Positions 18,815 to 29,015 of a DNA stretch of 64,000 bases are shown here, piece after piece (the stretch's first letter is position 1; each line of letters opens with the position of its first letter). The notes under the pieces are model-generated. The model worked only from the letters and a program-made list of their open reading frames with translations, searched no databases and had not been told where the DNA came from. The translations under genes and the position numbers were made by a program. Source of the stretch: Psychrobacillus sp. FSL K6-2836 (GTDB lineage: Bacteria > Bacillota > Bacilli > Bacillales_A > Planococcaceae); contig NZ_JBBOOM010000001.1 of assembly GCF_038003085.1 (NCBI RefSeq), positions 2,356,001 through 2,420,000 on the forward strand. The letters are read 5' to 3'.

Positions 18815-19177
18815 ATGAATAACGAACAAATCTTAGAAGCTATCAAATCAATGACAGTTCTTGAATTAAACGACTTAGTAAAAGCAATTGAAGAAGAATT
18901 CGGTGTTACTGCTGCTGCTCCAATGGCAATGGCTGCTGGTGGCGGAGCTGCTGCTGAAGAAGAAAAAACTGATTTTGATGTAATCCTAGCATCTGCTGGA
19001 GATCAAAAAATCAAAGTAATCAAAGTGGTTCGTGAAATCACTGGTCTTGGATTAAAAGAAGCTAAAGAAGTAGTTGATAACGCTCCTAAAGCACTTAAAG
19101 AAGGCGTTTCTAAAGACGAAGCAGAAGCTTTCAAAGCACAACTTGAAGAAGTTGGCGCAGGCGTAGAAATCAAGTAA
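18815..19177 (+). CDS. rplL: Ribosomal protein bL12 (L7/L12)
   Basis: 120 residues. N-terminal dimerisation helices, an Ala/Gly-rich hinge (around 33-50) and the acidic C-terminal domain with [20 protein letters not shown], which recruits translation factors. ATG follows ATAGGAGGAAA. Last gene of the rplJ unit; a strong terminator follows. Confidence 0.98.
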   Translation: MNNEQILEAIKSMTVLELNDLVKAIEEEFGVTAAAPMAMAAGGGAAAEEEKTDFDVILASAGDQKIKVIKVVREITGLGLKEAKEVVDNAPKALKEGVSKDEAEAFKAQLEEVGAGVEIK

Positions 19178-19189
19178 TTTTTTACAATT

Positions 19190-19231
19190 CGAAGAAAAAA
19201 GCTCGTCTGTAAACGACGGGCTTTTCTTCGT
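19190..19231 (+). terminator. terminator after rplL
   Basis: CGAAGAAAAAAGCTCGTC pairs almost completely with GACGGGCTTTTCTTCG around the loop TGTAAAC region. The T-rich 3' arm serves as the tract. Confidence 0.85.
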
Positions 19232-19253
19232 ATGTATTATGGAGGGTGATTCG

Positions 19254-19874
19254 GTGTCTGATCATTATTACTCTAGGAAACCCCAAACGGAAAGTAAACC
19301 GCGCCATTGGAATTTTACATTGCTCGGGTATAATTTTCGGTTTGAAACAGATGCTGGTGTATTTAGTAAGAGCGAAGTAGATTTTGGCTCCCGTGTATTA
19401 ATTGATGCTTTTGAAGCACCAGATCTAGAAGGTCCAATTTTAGATATAGGTTGTGGATATGGGCCGATAGGTCTTTCTATTGCAAAAGCAAATGAGGGAA
19501 GAACAGTTCATTTGGTAGATGTTAACACACGTGCAATCCAACTTGCAGAAAAAAATGCTGCTGCTAACGGGATACAAAATGTACGAATCTATGAAAGTGA
19601 TGGATTGTCAGCGGTTGACACTGCGAACTTTGCGGCTATTATAACTAATCCACCGATTCGCGCTGGGAAAGAAACTATTTTTCGTTTCTACGATGAATCC
19701 TATGAAAAGTTAGTTTCAAAGGGAGAATTGTGGGTTGTGATTCAAAAGAAACAAGGGGCACCATCAACTTTTAGTTACTTAGAAGAGATTTTTGGTCAAG
19801 TAGACGTTGTAGATAAAGCTAGAGGTTATTGGATTATCAAAGCTACAAAGATTGACTTGACAAAATCGCTATGA
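19254..19874 (+). CDS. RsmC-type class I SAM methyltransferase (YbxB)
   Basis: 206 residues. SAM-binding motif I (ILDIGCGYGPIGLSIA) and the substrate motif NPPIRAG, typical of guanine-N2 rRNA methyltransferases (RsmC/RlmG group), are clear. The likely substrate is rRNA; the exact base is unknown in Bacillales. GTG 19254 has GGAGGGTGA just upstream; the ATG at 19239 overlaps that site. It sits between rplL and rpoB as in B. subtilis (ybxB). Confidence 0.9.
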   Translation: MSDHYYSRKPQTESKPRHWNFTLLGYNFRFETDAGVFSKSEVDFGSRVLIDAFEAPDLEGPILDIGCGYGPIGLSIAKANEGRTVHLVDVNTRAIQLAEKNAAANGIQNVRIYESDGLSAVDTANFAAIITNPPIRAGKETIFRFYDESYEKLVSKGELWVVIQKKQGAPSTFSYLEEIFGQVDVVDKARGYWIIKATKIDLTKSL

Positions 19875-19883
19875 TATTATAAT
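19857..19883 (+). promoter_or_regulatory. possible rpoB promoter
   Basis: TTGACA (19857-19862) inside the end of the methyltransferase gene and TATAAT (19878-19883), spacer 15 bp. The short spacer keeps confidence modest. A second TATACT at 19946-19951 is an alternative -10. Confidence 0.45.
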
Positions 19884-19975
19884 AAAATGCAAAAATATTA
19901 TTTTGAGGACTTATGCCCTTTTGTATAAAATGTACTAGAAATGGGTATACTGGCCGAGAAAAAGTTTGGTTAATC

Positions 19976-20011
19976 GAAAATGAGCTCTTGTTAAGAACTC
20001 GTTTTCTTTTT
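19976..20011 (+). terminator. attenuator-like terminator in the rpoB leader
   Basis: GAAAATGAG (19976-19984) pairs with CTCGTTTTC (19998-20006) and continues through an inner TCTT/AAGA helix with one mismatch, followed by five T. A second hairpin (TTTCGATAT 20015-20023 with ATATCGAAA 20041-20049) follows, whose 5' arm can also pair with ATCGAAA at 19973-19979. Confidence 0.75.
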
Positions 20012-20084
20012 GTCTTTCGATATCATACACCAAAATGTTCATATCGAAAAGACCTAATATCGCTTTAATTGAGGGGTGAATGAG

Positions 20085-23000
20085 TTGACAGGTCAACTAG
20101 TTCAATACGGACAACACCGCCAACGCAGAAGTTTTGCGCGTATTAGTGAGGTGCTGGAACTACCGAATCTAATCGAAATTCAGACGGCATCTTATGAATG
20201 GTTCCTTGAAGAAGGTTTACGTGAAATGTTCAAGGATATTTCACCAATCGAGGACTTTACAGGCAATCTATCACTTGAATTTGTCGACTATAGTTTAAAC
20301 GAACCGAAATATTCGGTCGACGAATCGAAAGAACGTGACGCAACATACGCAGCTCCACTACGCGTAAAAGTACGTCTCCACAACAAAGAAACGGACGAAG
20401 TGAAGGAACAAGATGTCTTTATGGGTGATTTCCCATTAATGACTGAAACTGGAACTTTCGTTATTAACGGAGCTGAGCGCGTAATCGTATCTCAGTTAGT
20501 CCGCTCACCAAGTGTTTACTTCCACGATAAAACAGACAAAAACGGTAAAAAAGGTTTTGGATCAACAGTTATTCCGAACCGTGGTGCTTGGTTAGAATAT
20601 GAAATCGATGCAAAAGACGTAGTTTACGTTCGTATCGATCGCACACGTAAATTACCAGTTACTGTTTTACTTCGCGCATTAGGCTTTGGATCAGATCAAG
20701 AAATTATCGATTTAATCGGTGACAATGAATATTTACGTAACACGCTAGAAAAAGATAATACAGAAACGTCTGAAAAAGCGTTACTGGAAATCTATGAGCG
20801 TCTACGTCCCGGTGAACCACCAACAGTGGAAAGTGCAAAGAGTCTGCTATACTCTCGCTTCTTTGACCCAAAACGCTATGATTTAGCGAATGTTGGTCGT
20901 TACAAAATGAATAAAAAATTGCATATTAAAAATCGCTTGTTTAACCAAACAATAGCCGAAACGCTAGTGGATCCGGAAACAGGAGAGATTTTAGTAGAAG
21001 CTGGTACGTTAATTGATCGTCGTGTACTAGATCGTCTAATTCCTCATCTTGAAAACGGCATTGGCTTCAAAACATTATCTCAAGTAGGTGGTGTTTTAGA
21101 GGACGATATTACAATCCAATCGATTAAAATTTATGCTCCAAATGATGAAGAGCAAAAAGAAGTTAACGTTATAAGTAATGCGTATGTGGAAACAGAGGTA
21201 AAAAACATTACACCAGCTGATATCGTTTCATCTATCGGTTACTTCTTTAACCTTTTGTTCAACGTTGGAAACACGGATGATATTGATCATCTAGGTAACC
21301 GTCGTTTACGCTCTGTAGGTGAGTTATTACAAAATCAGTTCCGTATTGGTCTTTCACGTATGGAACGTGTGGTACGTGAGCGTATGTCTATTAACGATAC
21401 ACAATCAATCGTTCCACAACAATTGATCAATATACGTCCAGTTATTGCATCTATCAAAGAATTCTTTGGTAGCTCGCAATTATCTCAGTTCATGGATCAA
21501 ACGAACCCACTTGCTGAGTTGACACACAAACGCCGTCTATCGGCGCTTGGACCCGGTGGTTTAACACGTGAGCGTGCAGGATTCGAAGTACGTGACGTTC
21601 ACTACTCTCACTATGGTCGTATGTGTCCGATTGAAACGCCTGAGGGACCAAACATTGGACTTATTAACTCACTTTCAAGTTTTGCGAAAGTGAATAAATT
21701 TGGCTTTATTGAAACACCATATCGCCGAGTTGACCCGGAGACGGGGTTAGTTACATCACGTATCGACTATTTAACTGCGGATGAAGAGGATAACTATGTG
21801 GTAGCACAAGCGAACTCTCCATTATCTGATGAAGGAGCATTCCTTAAAGAAGAAGTAGTAGGTCGTTTCCGTGGAGATAACACCGTGTTTAGAAAAGAAC
21901 AAATTGATTACATGGACGTTTCGCCGAAACAAGTCGTTTCTGCTGCAACAGCATGTATTCCGTTCTTGGAAAACGATGACTCCAACCGTGCGCTTATGGG
22001 AGCAAACATGCAACGTCAAGCTGTTCCACTATTAAACCCAGAAGCTCCTTTCGTTGGAACTGGTATGGAACATGTGAATGCTCGTGACTCAGGTGCTGCG
22101 GTTATTGCGAAATACCACGGAATTGTTGAGCATGTTGAAGCAAAAGAAATTCGTGTTAGACGTATTGAAGAAGTGGATGGTAAAGAAGTTAAAGGTGACT
22201 TAACATCTTATAAAGTTCATAAATTTGAGCGTTCAAACCATGGTACATCTATAAATCAACGTCCAATTGTAAAAATTGGTGATCGTGTTAAACCTCTGGA
22301 TATTCTTGCAGATGGTCCTTCTATGGAACAGGGGGAGCTTGCATTAGGACGTAATGTATTAGTAGCTTTCATGACATGGGACGGATACAACTATGAAGAT
22401 GCCGTTATTATGAGTGAGCGTCTAGTGAAAGATGATGTATATACTTCCGTGCATATTGAAGAATATGAATCTGAATCACGTGATACAAAACTTGGGCCTG
22501 AGGAAATTACGAGAGATATACCAAATGTCGGAGAAGATGCATTGCGCAACTTGGACGACCGTGGAATTATACGTATTGGTGCAGAAGTTCGTGATGGAGA
22601 TATTCTTGTTGGGAAAGTAACGCCTAAAGGAGTTACAGAACTAACAGCTGAAGAACGTTTACTACATGCAATCTTCGGTGAAAAGGCTCGTGAAGTTCGT
22701 GATACTTCTCTACGTGTACCTCATGGTGCAGGCGGGATTGTATTAGACGTAAAAGTATTTAATCGCGAAGATGGCGATGAGTTATCTCCAGGAGTTAACC
22801 AATTAGTCCGTGCTTATATCGTTCAAAAACGTAAAATCTCTGTTGGAGATAAAATGGCCGGACGACATGGTAACAAAGGGGTTATCTCGCGTATTCTTCC
22901 AGAAGAAGATATGCCATTCCTTCCAGACGGCACACCAGTTGATATCATGTTAAATCCACTTGGCGTACCTTCTCGTATGAATATCGGGCAAGTTTTAGAG

Positions 23001-23639
23001 CTTCACTTAGGTATGGCTTCGAGACTTCTTGGTATTCATATGGCATCGCCAGTATTTGATGGTGCTAACGAAGAAGACGTATGGAACACAATGGAAGAAG
23101 CAGGACTTAACCGTGACGGTAAAACTATCCTTTATGATGGACGTTCAGGTGAACCATTTGATAACCGCGTATCTGTAGGGGTTATGTATATGATCAAACT
23201 TGCCCACATGGTAGATGATAAGTTACATGCTCGCTCTACAGGACCTTATTCACTTGTTACGCAACAGCCTCTTGGGGGTAAAGCGCAATTTGGTGGACAG
23301 CGTTTCGGAGAGATGGAAGTATGGGCACTAGAAGCTTATGGTGCTGCTTATACGTTACAAGAAATTTTAACAGTAAAATCCGATGACGTTGTTGGACGTG
23401 TGAAAACATACGAAGCAATCGTTAAAGGTGAAAGTGTACCAGAACCAGGAGTTCCTGAATCATTCAAAGTATTGATCAAAGAACTACAAAGTTTAGGTAT
23501 GGATGTTAAGATGCTTACGATCGATGAAGAAGAAATCGAGCTTCGTGATTTAGATGAAGATGATGATATTCCAGCAGCTGATGCACTTGGTATTTTACCA
23601 ATCGCAACAGAGGAAGAACCAGTTGGAACAGTAGAATAA
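20085..23639 (+). CDS. rpoB: RpoB, RNA polymerase beta subunit
   Basis: 1184 residues. The rifampicin pocket ([14 protein letters not shown], then [14 protein letters not shown]) carries the wild-type, sensitive residues. The [11 protein letters not shown] and [10 protein letters not shown]-like ([20 protein letters not shown]) C-terminal catalytic segments are intact. The start is TTG 20085 (MTGQLVQYG), as in B. subtilis, with GAGGGG about nine bases upstream; the in-frame GTG at 20076 overlaps that site. A 297-base gap with a repeat separates it from rpoC. Confidence 0.98.
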   Translation: MTGQLVQYGQHRQRRSFARISEVLELPNLIEIQTASYEWFLEEGLREMFKDISPIEDFTGNLSLEFVDYSLNEPKYSVDESKERDATYAAPLRVKVRLHNKETDEVKEQDVFMGDFPLMTETGTFVINGAERVIVSQLVRSPSVYFHDKTDKNGKKGFGSTVIPNRGAWLEYEIDAKDVVYVRIDRTRKLPVTVLLRALGFGSDQEIIDLIGDNEYLRNTLEKDNTETSEKALLEIYERLRPGEPPTVESAKSLLYSRFFDPKRYDLANVGRYKMNKKLHIKNRLFNQTIAETLVDPETGEILVEAGTLIDRRVLDRLIPHLENGIGFKTLSQVGGVLEDDITIQSIKIYAPNDEEQKEVNVISNAYVETEVKNITPADIVSSIGYFFNLLFNVGNTDDIDHLGNRRLRSVGELLQNQFRIGLSRMERVVRERMSINDTQSIVPQQLINIRPVIASIKEFFGSSQLSQFMDQTNPLAELTHKRRLSALGPGGLTRERAGFEVRDVHYSHYGRMCPIETPEGPNIGLINSLSSFAKVNKFGFIETPYRRVDPETGLVTSRIDYLTADEEDNYVVAQANSPLSDEGAFLKEEVVGRFRGDNTVFRKEQIDYMDVSPKQVVSAATACIPFLENDDSNRALMGANMQRQAVPLLNPEAPFVGTGMEHVNARDSGAAVIAKYHGIVEHVEAKEIRVRRIEEVDGKEVKGDLTSYKVHKFERSNHGTSINQRPIVKIGDRVKPLDILADGPSMEQGELALGRNVLVAFMTWDGYNYEDAVIMSERLVKDDVYTSVHIEEYESESRDTKLGPEEITRDIPNVGEDALRNLDDRGIIRIGAEVRDGDILVGKVTPKGVTELTAEERLLHAIFGEKAREVRDTSLRVPHGAGGIVLDVKVFNREDGDELSPGVNQLVRAYIVQKRKISVGDKMAGRHGNKGVISRILPEEDMPFLPDGTPVDIMLNPLGVPSRMNIGQVLELHLGMASRLLGIHMASPVFDGANEEDVWNTMEEAGLNRDGKTILYDGRSGEPFDNRVSVGVMYMIKLAHMVDDKLHARSTGPYSLVTQQPLGGKAQFGGQRFGEMEVWALEAYGAAYTLQEILTVKSDDVVGRVKTYEAIVKGESVPEPGVPESFKVLIKELQSLGMDVKMLTIDEEEIELRDLDEDDDIPAADALGILPIATEEEPVGTVE

Positions 23640-23640
23640 T

Positions 23641-23800
23641 AAAGAAAAGCGAAAGGTGTCGGTAAAGCCACGACAAGCGCTGGAAGGGTTGAAATAAAGG
23701 TGTACTTTACCTTTATTCTTAAACCTGAAGCGACTAGAGTGGCTGGCACCTGAAGTCTAGACAATAAGAAAAGCGTAAGGCGCTACCATGGGCTTGAGCA
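23641..23800. repeat. palindromic repeat between rpoB and rpoC
   Basis: A large imperfect palindrome runs from AGGTGTCGGTAAAGCCAC (from 23653) to GTGGCTGGCACCT (to 23752) and is centred on a perfect AATAAAGGT/ACCTTTATT hairpin. AAAAGCGAAAGGTGTC and AAAAGCGTAAGGCGC on either side look like two related units, in the opposite orientation to the CTAGCTCC repeat at 6447. No ORF. Confidence 0.6.
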
Positions 23801-23832
23801 AATTAAATTCTAGATTAGATTGAACATCAAAA

Positions 23833-23866
23833 ATCGGACAGGTGATACCTGTCCGTATTTCCGTAT
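23833..23866 (+). terminator. hairpin with weak T tract before rpoC
   Basis: GGACAGGT and ACCTGTCC form a perfect 8-bp stem with a three-base loop, followed by GTATTTCCGT. The tract is poor, so it may pause or process the transcript rather than end it. Confidence 0.4.
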
Positions 23867-23936
23867 AAAATTGCATAATGCAGAGCTACTTGGAAAAGTC
23901 TTTTAAAAGACACAAGACTAAAGGGAGGTAGGCTCC

Positions 23937-26900
23937 TTGATAGACGTTAATAATTTTGAGTATATGAAAATTGGTTTAGCTTCACCTGATAAAATCCGTT
24001 CATGGTCTTATGGGGAAGTAAAAAAACCTGAAACAATTAACTATCGTACATTAAAACCTGAAAAAGATGGTTTATTCTGTGAACGCATTTTTGGTCCTAC
24101 AAAAGACTGGGAATGTCATTGCGGTAAATATAAACGCGTTCGTTATAAAGGTGTTGTATGTGACCGTTGTGGAGTAGAGGTAACGCGTGCAAAAGTACGT
24201 CGTGAACGTATGGGCCACATCGAATTAGCTGCTCCTGTATCACATATTTGGTATTTCAAAGGTATCCCAAGTCGTATGGGTCTGATTTTGGATATGTCTC
24301 CAAGATCACTAGAAGAAGTAATTTACTTTGCTTCTTACGTAGTAATAGAGCCAGCAGATACACCTCTTGAGAAGAAACAATTGCTTTCGGAAAAAGAGTA
24401 CCGTGCATATCGCGATAAGTTTGGTACTAAGTTTCAAGCTGCAATGGGTGCAGAAGCTATCAAGCGTTTACTTTCAGAAATTGATTTAGAAAGTGAAACA
24501 GAACAATTAAAAGAAGAGTTGAAAACAGCTCAAGGTCAGCGTCGTACACGTGCGATTAAACGTTTAGAAGTTGTAGAGTCTTTCCGTAACTCAGGGAACA
24601 GACCTGACTGGATGATTTTAGACGTGCTACCAGTAATTCCCCCGGAATTACGTCCAATGGTTCAATTGGATGGTGGACGCTTTGCTACATCGGATTTAAA
24701 TGATTTATATCGTCGTGTTATTAACCGTAATAACCGTTTAAAACGTCTATTGGATCTTGGTGCTCCTAGTATCATCGTTCAAAATGAAAAACGTATGCTA
24801 CAAGAAGCTGTTGATGCATTGATTGATAATGGTCGTCGTGGCCGTCCGGTAACAGGACCAGGTAACCGCCCGCTGAAATCACTTTCACATATGTTAAAAG
24901 GGAAACAAGGTCGTTTCCGTCAAAATCTACTTGGTAAACGTGTTGACTACTCTGGTCGTTCCGTTATCGTAGTAGGACCAAACTTGAAAATGTATCAATG
25001 TGGACTTCCAAAAGAAATGGCAATTGAACTATTCAAACCATTTGTGATGAAAGAACTTGTTGAACGTGGCTTAGCCCACAACATTAAGAGTGCAAAACGT
25101 AAAATTGAGCGTATGCATGCTGAAGTATGGGATGTATTAGAAGATGTAATTAGAGAGCATCCGGTTTTACTTAACCGTGCCCCTACTCTTCACCGTCTTG
25201 GTATCCAAGCATTCGAACCAACATTAGTGGAAGGTCGCGCAATTCGCCTTCACCCTCTAGTATGTACAGCATATAATGCTGACTTTGATGGTGACCAAAT
25301 GGCTGTTCACGTTCCTTTATCAGCAGAAGCACAAGCGGAAGCTCGTTTACTAATGCTTGCAGCACAAAACATTTTGAACCCGAAAGATGGGAAACCGGTA
25401 GTTACACCATCTCAAGATATGGTTTTAGGAAACTATTACTTAACACTTGAGCGTAAAGGTGCAATGGGCGAAGGTTCAACATTCTATGGTCCACAAGAAG
25501 TGCTAATTGCTTATAATACTGGTCATGTACATTTGCATACACGTATCGCAATACCGGCAGCATCAGTAAACAATCAAACATTTACAGAAGAACAAAACAA
25601 CATGCTATTGTTAACGACTGTAGGTAAAGTAATTTTCAATGAAATACTTCCAGAAACGTTCCCGTACATCAATGAACCGACAGATTTCAATTTACAAATT
25701 GAAACTCCGGAGAAATATTTCGTTCCAATGATTACAGATGTGAAAAAGCATATCGAGTCTATGGATCTTGTACAGCCATTCAAGAAGAAAATCCTTGGAA
25801 ATATCATTGCGGAAGTGTTTAAACGATTCCATATTACAGAAACGTCGAAAATGCTTGACCGTATGAAAGCACTTGGATTCAAATATTCCACTAAAGCTGG
25901 TATTACAATTGGTATCTCTGATATCGTCGTACTCCCAGACAAAGGTGAAATTCTTGAAGAAGCACAAGGTAAAGTAGATAAAGTTATTAAGCAATTCCGT
26001 CGTGGTCTAATAACGGAAGAAGAGCGTTATGCTAGTGTTATTGGACACTGGAGTAAAGCAAAAGAAGTTATTCAAGATAAACTGATGAAATCACTAGATA
26101 ACATGAACCCGATCTTCATGATGAGTGACTCAGGTGCCCGTGGTAATGCATCTAACTTTACTCAACTTGCAGGTATGCGCGGACTTATGGCCAATCCGGC
26201 TGGTCGAATTATCGAACTTCCGATCAAGTCATCATTCCGTGAAGGGTTAACAGTACTTGAATACTTCATCTCTACACATGGTGCTCGTAAAGGTCTTGCC
26301 GATACAGCTCTTAAAACTGCCGATTCAGGTTACTTAACTCGTCGTCTAGTAGACGTTGCGCAAGATGTAATCGTTCGTGAAGATGATTGTGGAACTGACC
26401 GTGGATTACTGATCGGCTCACTTATGGAAGGTACGGAAGTTATTGAAGAGTTTGGCGAACGTATTGTAGGTCGTCATGCGAAGAAAACAATCTTCCACCC
26501 AACTACAAATGAACTGATTTTAGAAAGAGACGGGTTAATTACACAAGATGTCGCTCGTGTTATTGAAGAAGCAGGTATTAGTGAGTTAACAATTCGCTCT
26601 GCATTTACTTGTAATACAAAACACGGTGTTTGTAAAAAATGTTACGGCTTGAACTTAGCTACTGGAGACACAGTTGAAGTAGGAGAAGCAGTTGGTATTA
26701 TTGCAGCTCAATCAATTGGAGAACCAGGTACGCAGTTAACAATGCGTACGTTCCATACAGGTGGTGTTGCTGGAGACGATATTACACAAGGTCTTCCGCG
26801 TATCCAAGAGATTTTCGAAGCTCGTAATCCTAAAGGGCAAGCTGTTATTTCCGAAATTTCAGGTACTGTTACTGAAATTGATGAAATTAGAGAAGGCCAA

Positions 26901-27539
26901 AAAGAAATTACAATTCAAGGAAATGTAGAAACTCGTAAATACTTGGCACCATACAATGCACGTCTAAAAGTTCAATTAAACGATACAATGCACCGTGGTC
27001 AAGTACTTACTGAGGGTTCTGTGGATCCTAAGGAATTGTTGAGAGTTAAAGACGTTTCAACTGTTCAAGAGTACTTATTAAAAGAAGTTCAAAAAGTTTA
27101 CCGTATGCAAGGGGTAGAAATTGGAGATAAACATATCGAAGTGATGGTACGCCAAATGCTTCGTAAAGTACGTGTGATTGAAGCTGGAGAAACAGACCTA
27201 CTTCCAGGATCACTACTAGATATCCATCAATTTGCTGAAGCGAACAAGGAAGCAGTATTACAAGCTAAAATTCCTGCAACATGTCGTCCAGTTATCCTTG
27301 GTATTACTAAAGCTTCTCTTGAAACAGAATCATTCTTGTCTGCTGCATCATTCCAAGAAACGACTCGTGTTTTAACAGACGCAGCGATTAAAGGAAAACG
27401 TGATGAATTATTAGGATTGAAAGAAAACGTAATTATCGGTAAACTAGTTCCGGCTGGTACAGGTATGCAACGTTATCGCCAAATAAAAATCACAGACAAT
27501 GAAGCAGATGCTGAAAAAGAATTAGTTAACGCTGAGTAA
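23937..27539 (+). CDS. rpoC: RpoC, RNA polymerase beta' subunit
   Basis: 1200 residues. The N-terminal zinc ribbon (C-H-C and CDRCG), the catalytic Mg motif [12 protein letters not shown], the trigger-loop region ([16 protein letters not shown]) and the second zinc site ([11 protein letters not shown]) are all intact. The start is TTG 23937 (MIDVNNFEY) behind GGGAGGTAGG. It assembles with beta, alpha and sigma. Terminator after the gene. Confidence 0.98.
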   Translation: MIDVNNFEYMKIGLASPDKIRSWSYGEVKKPETINYRTLKPEKDGLFCERIFGPTKDWECHCGKYKRVRYKGVVCDRCGVEVTRAKVRRERMGHIELAAPVSHIWYFKGIPSRMGLILDMSPRSLEEVIYFASYVVIEPADTPLEKKQLLSEKEYRAYRDKFGTKFQAAMGAEAIKRLLSEIDLESETEQLKEELKTAQGQRRTRAIKRLEVVESFRNSGNRPDWMILDVLPVIPPELRPMVQLDGGRFATSDLNDLYRRVINRNNRLKRLLDLGAPSIIVQNEKRMLQEAVDALIDNGRRGRPVTGPGNRPLKSLSHMLKGKQGRFRQNLLGKRVDYSGRSVIVVGPNLKMYQCGLPKEMAIELFKPFVMKELVERGLAHNIKSAKRKIERMHAEVWDVLEDVIREHPVLLNRAPTLHRLGIQAFEPTLVEGRAIRLHPLVCTAYNADFDGDQMAVHVPLSAEAQAEARLLMLAAQNILNPKDGKPVVTPSQDMVLGNYYLTLERKGAMGEGSTFYGPQEVLIAYNTGHVHLHTRIAIPAASVNNQTFTEEQNNMLLLTTVGKVIFNEILPETFPYINEPTDFNLQIETPEKYFVPMITDVKKHIESMDLVQPFKKKILGNIIAEVFKRFHITETSKMLDRMKALGFKYSTKAGITIGISDIVVLPDKGEILEEAQGKVDKVIKQFRRGLITEEERYASVIGHWSKAKEVIQDKLMKSLDNMNPIFMMSDSGARGNASNFTQLAGMRGLMANPAGRIIELPIKSSFREGLTVLEYFISTHGARKGLADTALKTADSGYLTRRLVDVAQDVIVREDDCGTDRGLLIGSLMEGTEVIEEFGERIVGRHAKKTIFHPTTNELILERDGLITQDVARVIEEAGISELTIRSAFTCNTKHGVCKKCYGLNLATGDTVEVGEAVGIIAAQSIGEPGTQLTMRTFHTGGVAGDDITQGLPRIQEIFEARNPKGQAVISEISGTVTEIDEIREGQKEITIQGNVETRKYLAPYNARLKVQLNDTMHRGQVLTEGSVDPKELLRVKDVSTVQEYLLKEVQKVYRMQGVEIGDKHIEVMVRQMLRKVRVIEAGETDLLPGSLLDIHQFAEANKEAVLQAKIPATCRPVILGITKASLETESFLSAASFQETTRVLTDAAIKGKRDELLGLKENVIIGKLVPAGTGMQRYRQIKITDNEADAEKELVNAE

Positions 27540-27547
27540 AACAAATG

Positions 27548-27590
27548 AATATTAGGGAGGAGAAATTATATTTCTCCCTAATATTTTCAT
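27548..27590 (+). terminator. terminator after rpoC
   Basis: AATATTAGGGAG (27548-27559) pairs with CTCCCTAATATT (27574-27585), with an inner AGAAAT/ATTTCT helix, followed by TTTT. It ends the rpoBC transcript ahead of a new promoter. Confidence 0.8.
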
Positions 27591-27598
27591 GATTATTG

Positions 27599-27627
27599 TT
27601 GACACCTTTTTCAATGAATGATAATAT
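27599..27627 (+). promoter_or_regulatory. promoter of the rplGB-rpsL-rpsG-fusA-tuf operon
   Basis: TTGACA (27599-27604) and TAATAT (27622-27627) are spaced by 17 bp, directly after the rpoC terminator. Confidence 0.75.
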
Positions 27628-27674
27628 ATTTAAGGTTGATAGTTATTTGACTTGTACCTTTGGAGGATATGTAA

Positions 27675-27923
27675 ATGTCTTATGAAAAAGTGAAACAAGC
27701 GAAAGAAACAATCATAGGTACAAAGCAAGCAGTAAAAGCAATGAAAAAAGGGCTTGTCAACGAAGTTTATATTGCACTAGATGTAGAAGAGAGAATCATT
27801 GAACTAGCACGACTAACAGCCGTGGATAACAATGTTTCGATTAACTATGTTGAGTCTAAAGTAGATCTTGGTAAGGCTTGTGGACTGCGCTTAGCGGCGT
27901 CAGTTGTAGCTATTACTGTGTAA
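27675..27923 (+). CDS. rplGB: L7Ae-family kink-turn RNA-binding protein (YbxF/RplGB)
   Basis: 82 residues, the L7Ae/L30e fold. The GTKQAVKAMKKGLVNEVYIA and GKACGLRLAASVVAI segments are characteristic. The B. subtilis ortholog binds kink-turn RNAs and associates with ribosomes, but its role is not settled. First gene of the str operon here, ATG behind TTTGGAGGATATG. Confidence 0.92.
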   Translation: MSYEKVKQAKETIIGTKQAVKAMKKGLVNEVYIALDVEERIIELARLTAVDNNVSINYVESKVDLGKACGLRLAASVVAITV

Positions 27924-28012
27924 CAGTTTTTGTGTTAAGCACAAAGACTTTGTTTTTACCCAAAAAATGAACCACCTGGATGTGTGGTATTAACAAGAAC
28001 AAATGAAGGGAG
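27924..28012 (+). promoter_or_regulatory. rpsL leader with conserved hairpin
   Basis: ACCACCTGGATGTGTGGT (27970-27987) forms a CCAC/GTGG hairpin. I recall the same stretch upstream of rpsL in other Bacillales, which suggests an autoregulatory site; the ligand (S12 or S7) is unknown to me. Confidence 0.4.
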
Positions 28013-28021
28013 GAATAATCG

Positions 28022-28441
28022 ATGCCTACAATTAACCAATTGGTACGTAAGCCTCGTCAATCCAAAAGTACGAAATCAAAGTCTCCTGCACTAGGAAGAG
28101 GTTATAACAGCTTTAAAAAGGCTGGTACTAACCTTAACTCTCCACAAAAACGTGGGGTTTGTACTCGTGTTGGTACTATGACGCCGAAAAAACCTAACTC
28201 AGCACTTCGTAAATATGCGCGTGTACGTTTAACTAATACGTTAGAGGTTACTGCTTATATTCCAGGAGAAGGACACAACCTACAAGAACATAGTGTTGTA
28301 CTTATCCGCGGAGGAAAAGTAAAAGATTTACCAGGAGTACGTTACCATATCGTACGTGGTGCTCTTGATACTGCTGGTGTTACTGGTCGTATGCAAAGTC
28401 GTTCACTTTATGGTGCAAAACGCCCTAAAGAAAAGAAATAA
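28022..28441 (+). CDS. rpsL: Ribosomal protein uS12
   Basis: 139 residues. The decoding-centre loop [11 protein letters not shown] and the [13 protein letters not shown] loop carry the lysines of streptomycin-sensitive ribosomes. It has the N-terminal insertion typical of Gram-positives. ATG 28022 follows GGGAGGAATAATCG. First ribosomal-protein gene of the classic str operon. Confidence 0.98.
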   Translation: MPTINQLVRKPRQSKSTKSKSPALGRGYNSFKKAGTNLNSPQKRGVCTRVGTMTPKKPNSALRKYARVRLTNTLEVTAYIPGEGHNLQEHSVVLIRGGKVKDLPGVRYHIVRGALDTAGVTGRMQSRSLYGAKRPKEKK

Positions 28442-28482
28442 TTTAATTAATAATTTGACATTCGTCGAAAGGAGGAAAACAC

Positions 28483-28953
28483 ATGCCTCGTAAAGGTCCT
28501 GTTTCCAAACGTGACGTGTTACCAGATCCAATTTATAATTCAAAACTAGTAACTCGTTTAATCAATAAAATGATGGTTGACGGTAAAAGAGGTACTTCTC
28601 AAAAAATTCTATACGGAGCGTTTGAACTTGTTAAAGAACGTTCTGGTAAAGATGCATTAGAAGTATTTGAAGCTGCTCTAAACAATGTAATGCCAGTTCT
28701 AGAAGTTCGTGCTCGTCGTGTTGGTGGTGCTAACTACCAAGTACCGGTTGAAGTACGTCCTGACCGTCGTTCAACACTAGGTCTTCGTTACTTAGTAAAC
28801 TATTCACGCCTTCGTGGAGAAAAAACAATGGAAGAACGTTTAGCTAACGAAATTCTTGATGCATCTAACAACACTGGTGCTTCAGTTAAAAAACGTGAAG
28901 ATATGCACAAAATGGCAGAAGCTAATAAAGCATTCGCTCACTATCGTTGGTAA
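28483..28953 (+). CDS. rpsG: Ribosomal protein uS7
   Basis: 156 residues with the conserved [16 protein letters not shown] start and the [15 protein letters not shown] segment. It nucleates assembly of the 30S head on the 3' domain of 16S rRNA and lines the E site. ATG preceded by GAAAGGAGGAAAACAC; 41 bases after rpsL. Confidence 0.98.
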   Translation: MPRKGPVSKRDVLPDPIYNSKLVTRLINKMMVDGKRGTSQKILYGAFELVKERSGKDALEVFEAALNNVMPVLEVRARRVGGANYQVPVEVRPDRRSTLGLRYLVNYSRLRGEKTMEERLANEILDASNNTGASVKKREDMHKMAEANKAFAHYRW

Positions 28954-29015
28954 AATCTTTTTTAAAATAAATATAAAATCATACTCTAATCCGAATATGG
29001 AAGGAGAAATACAAT

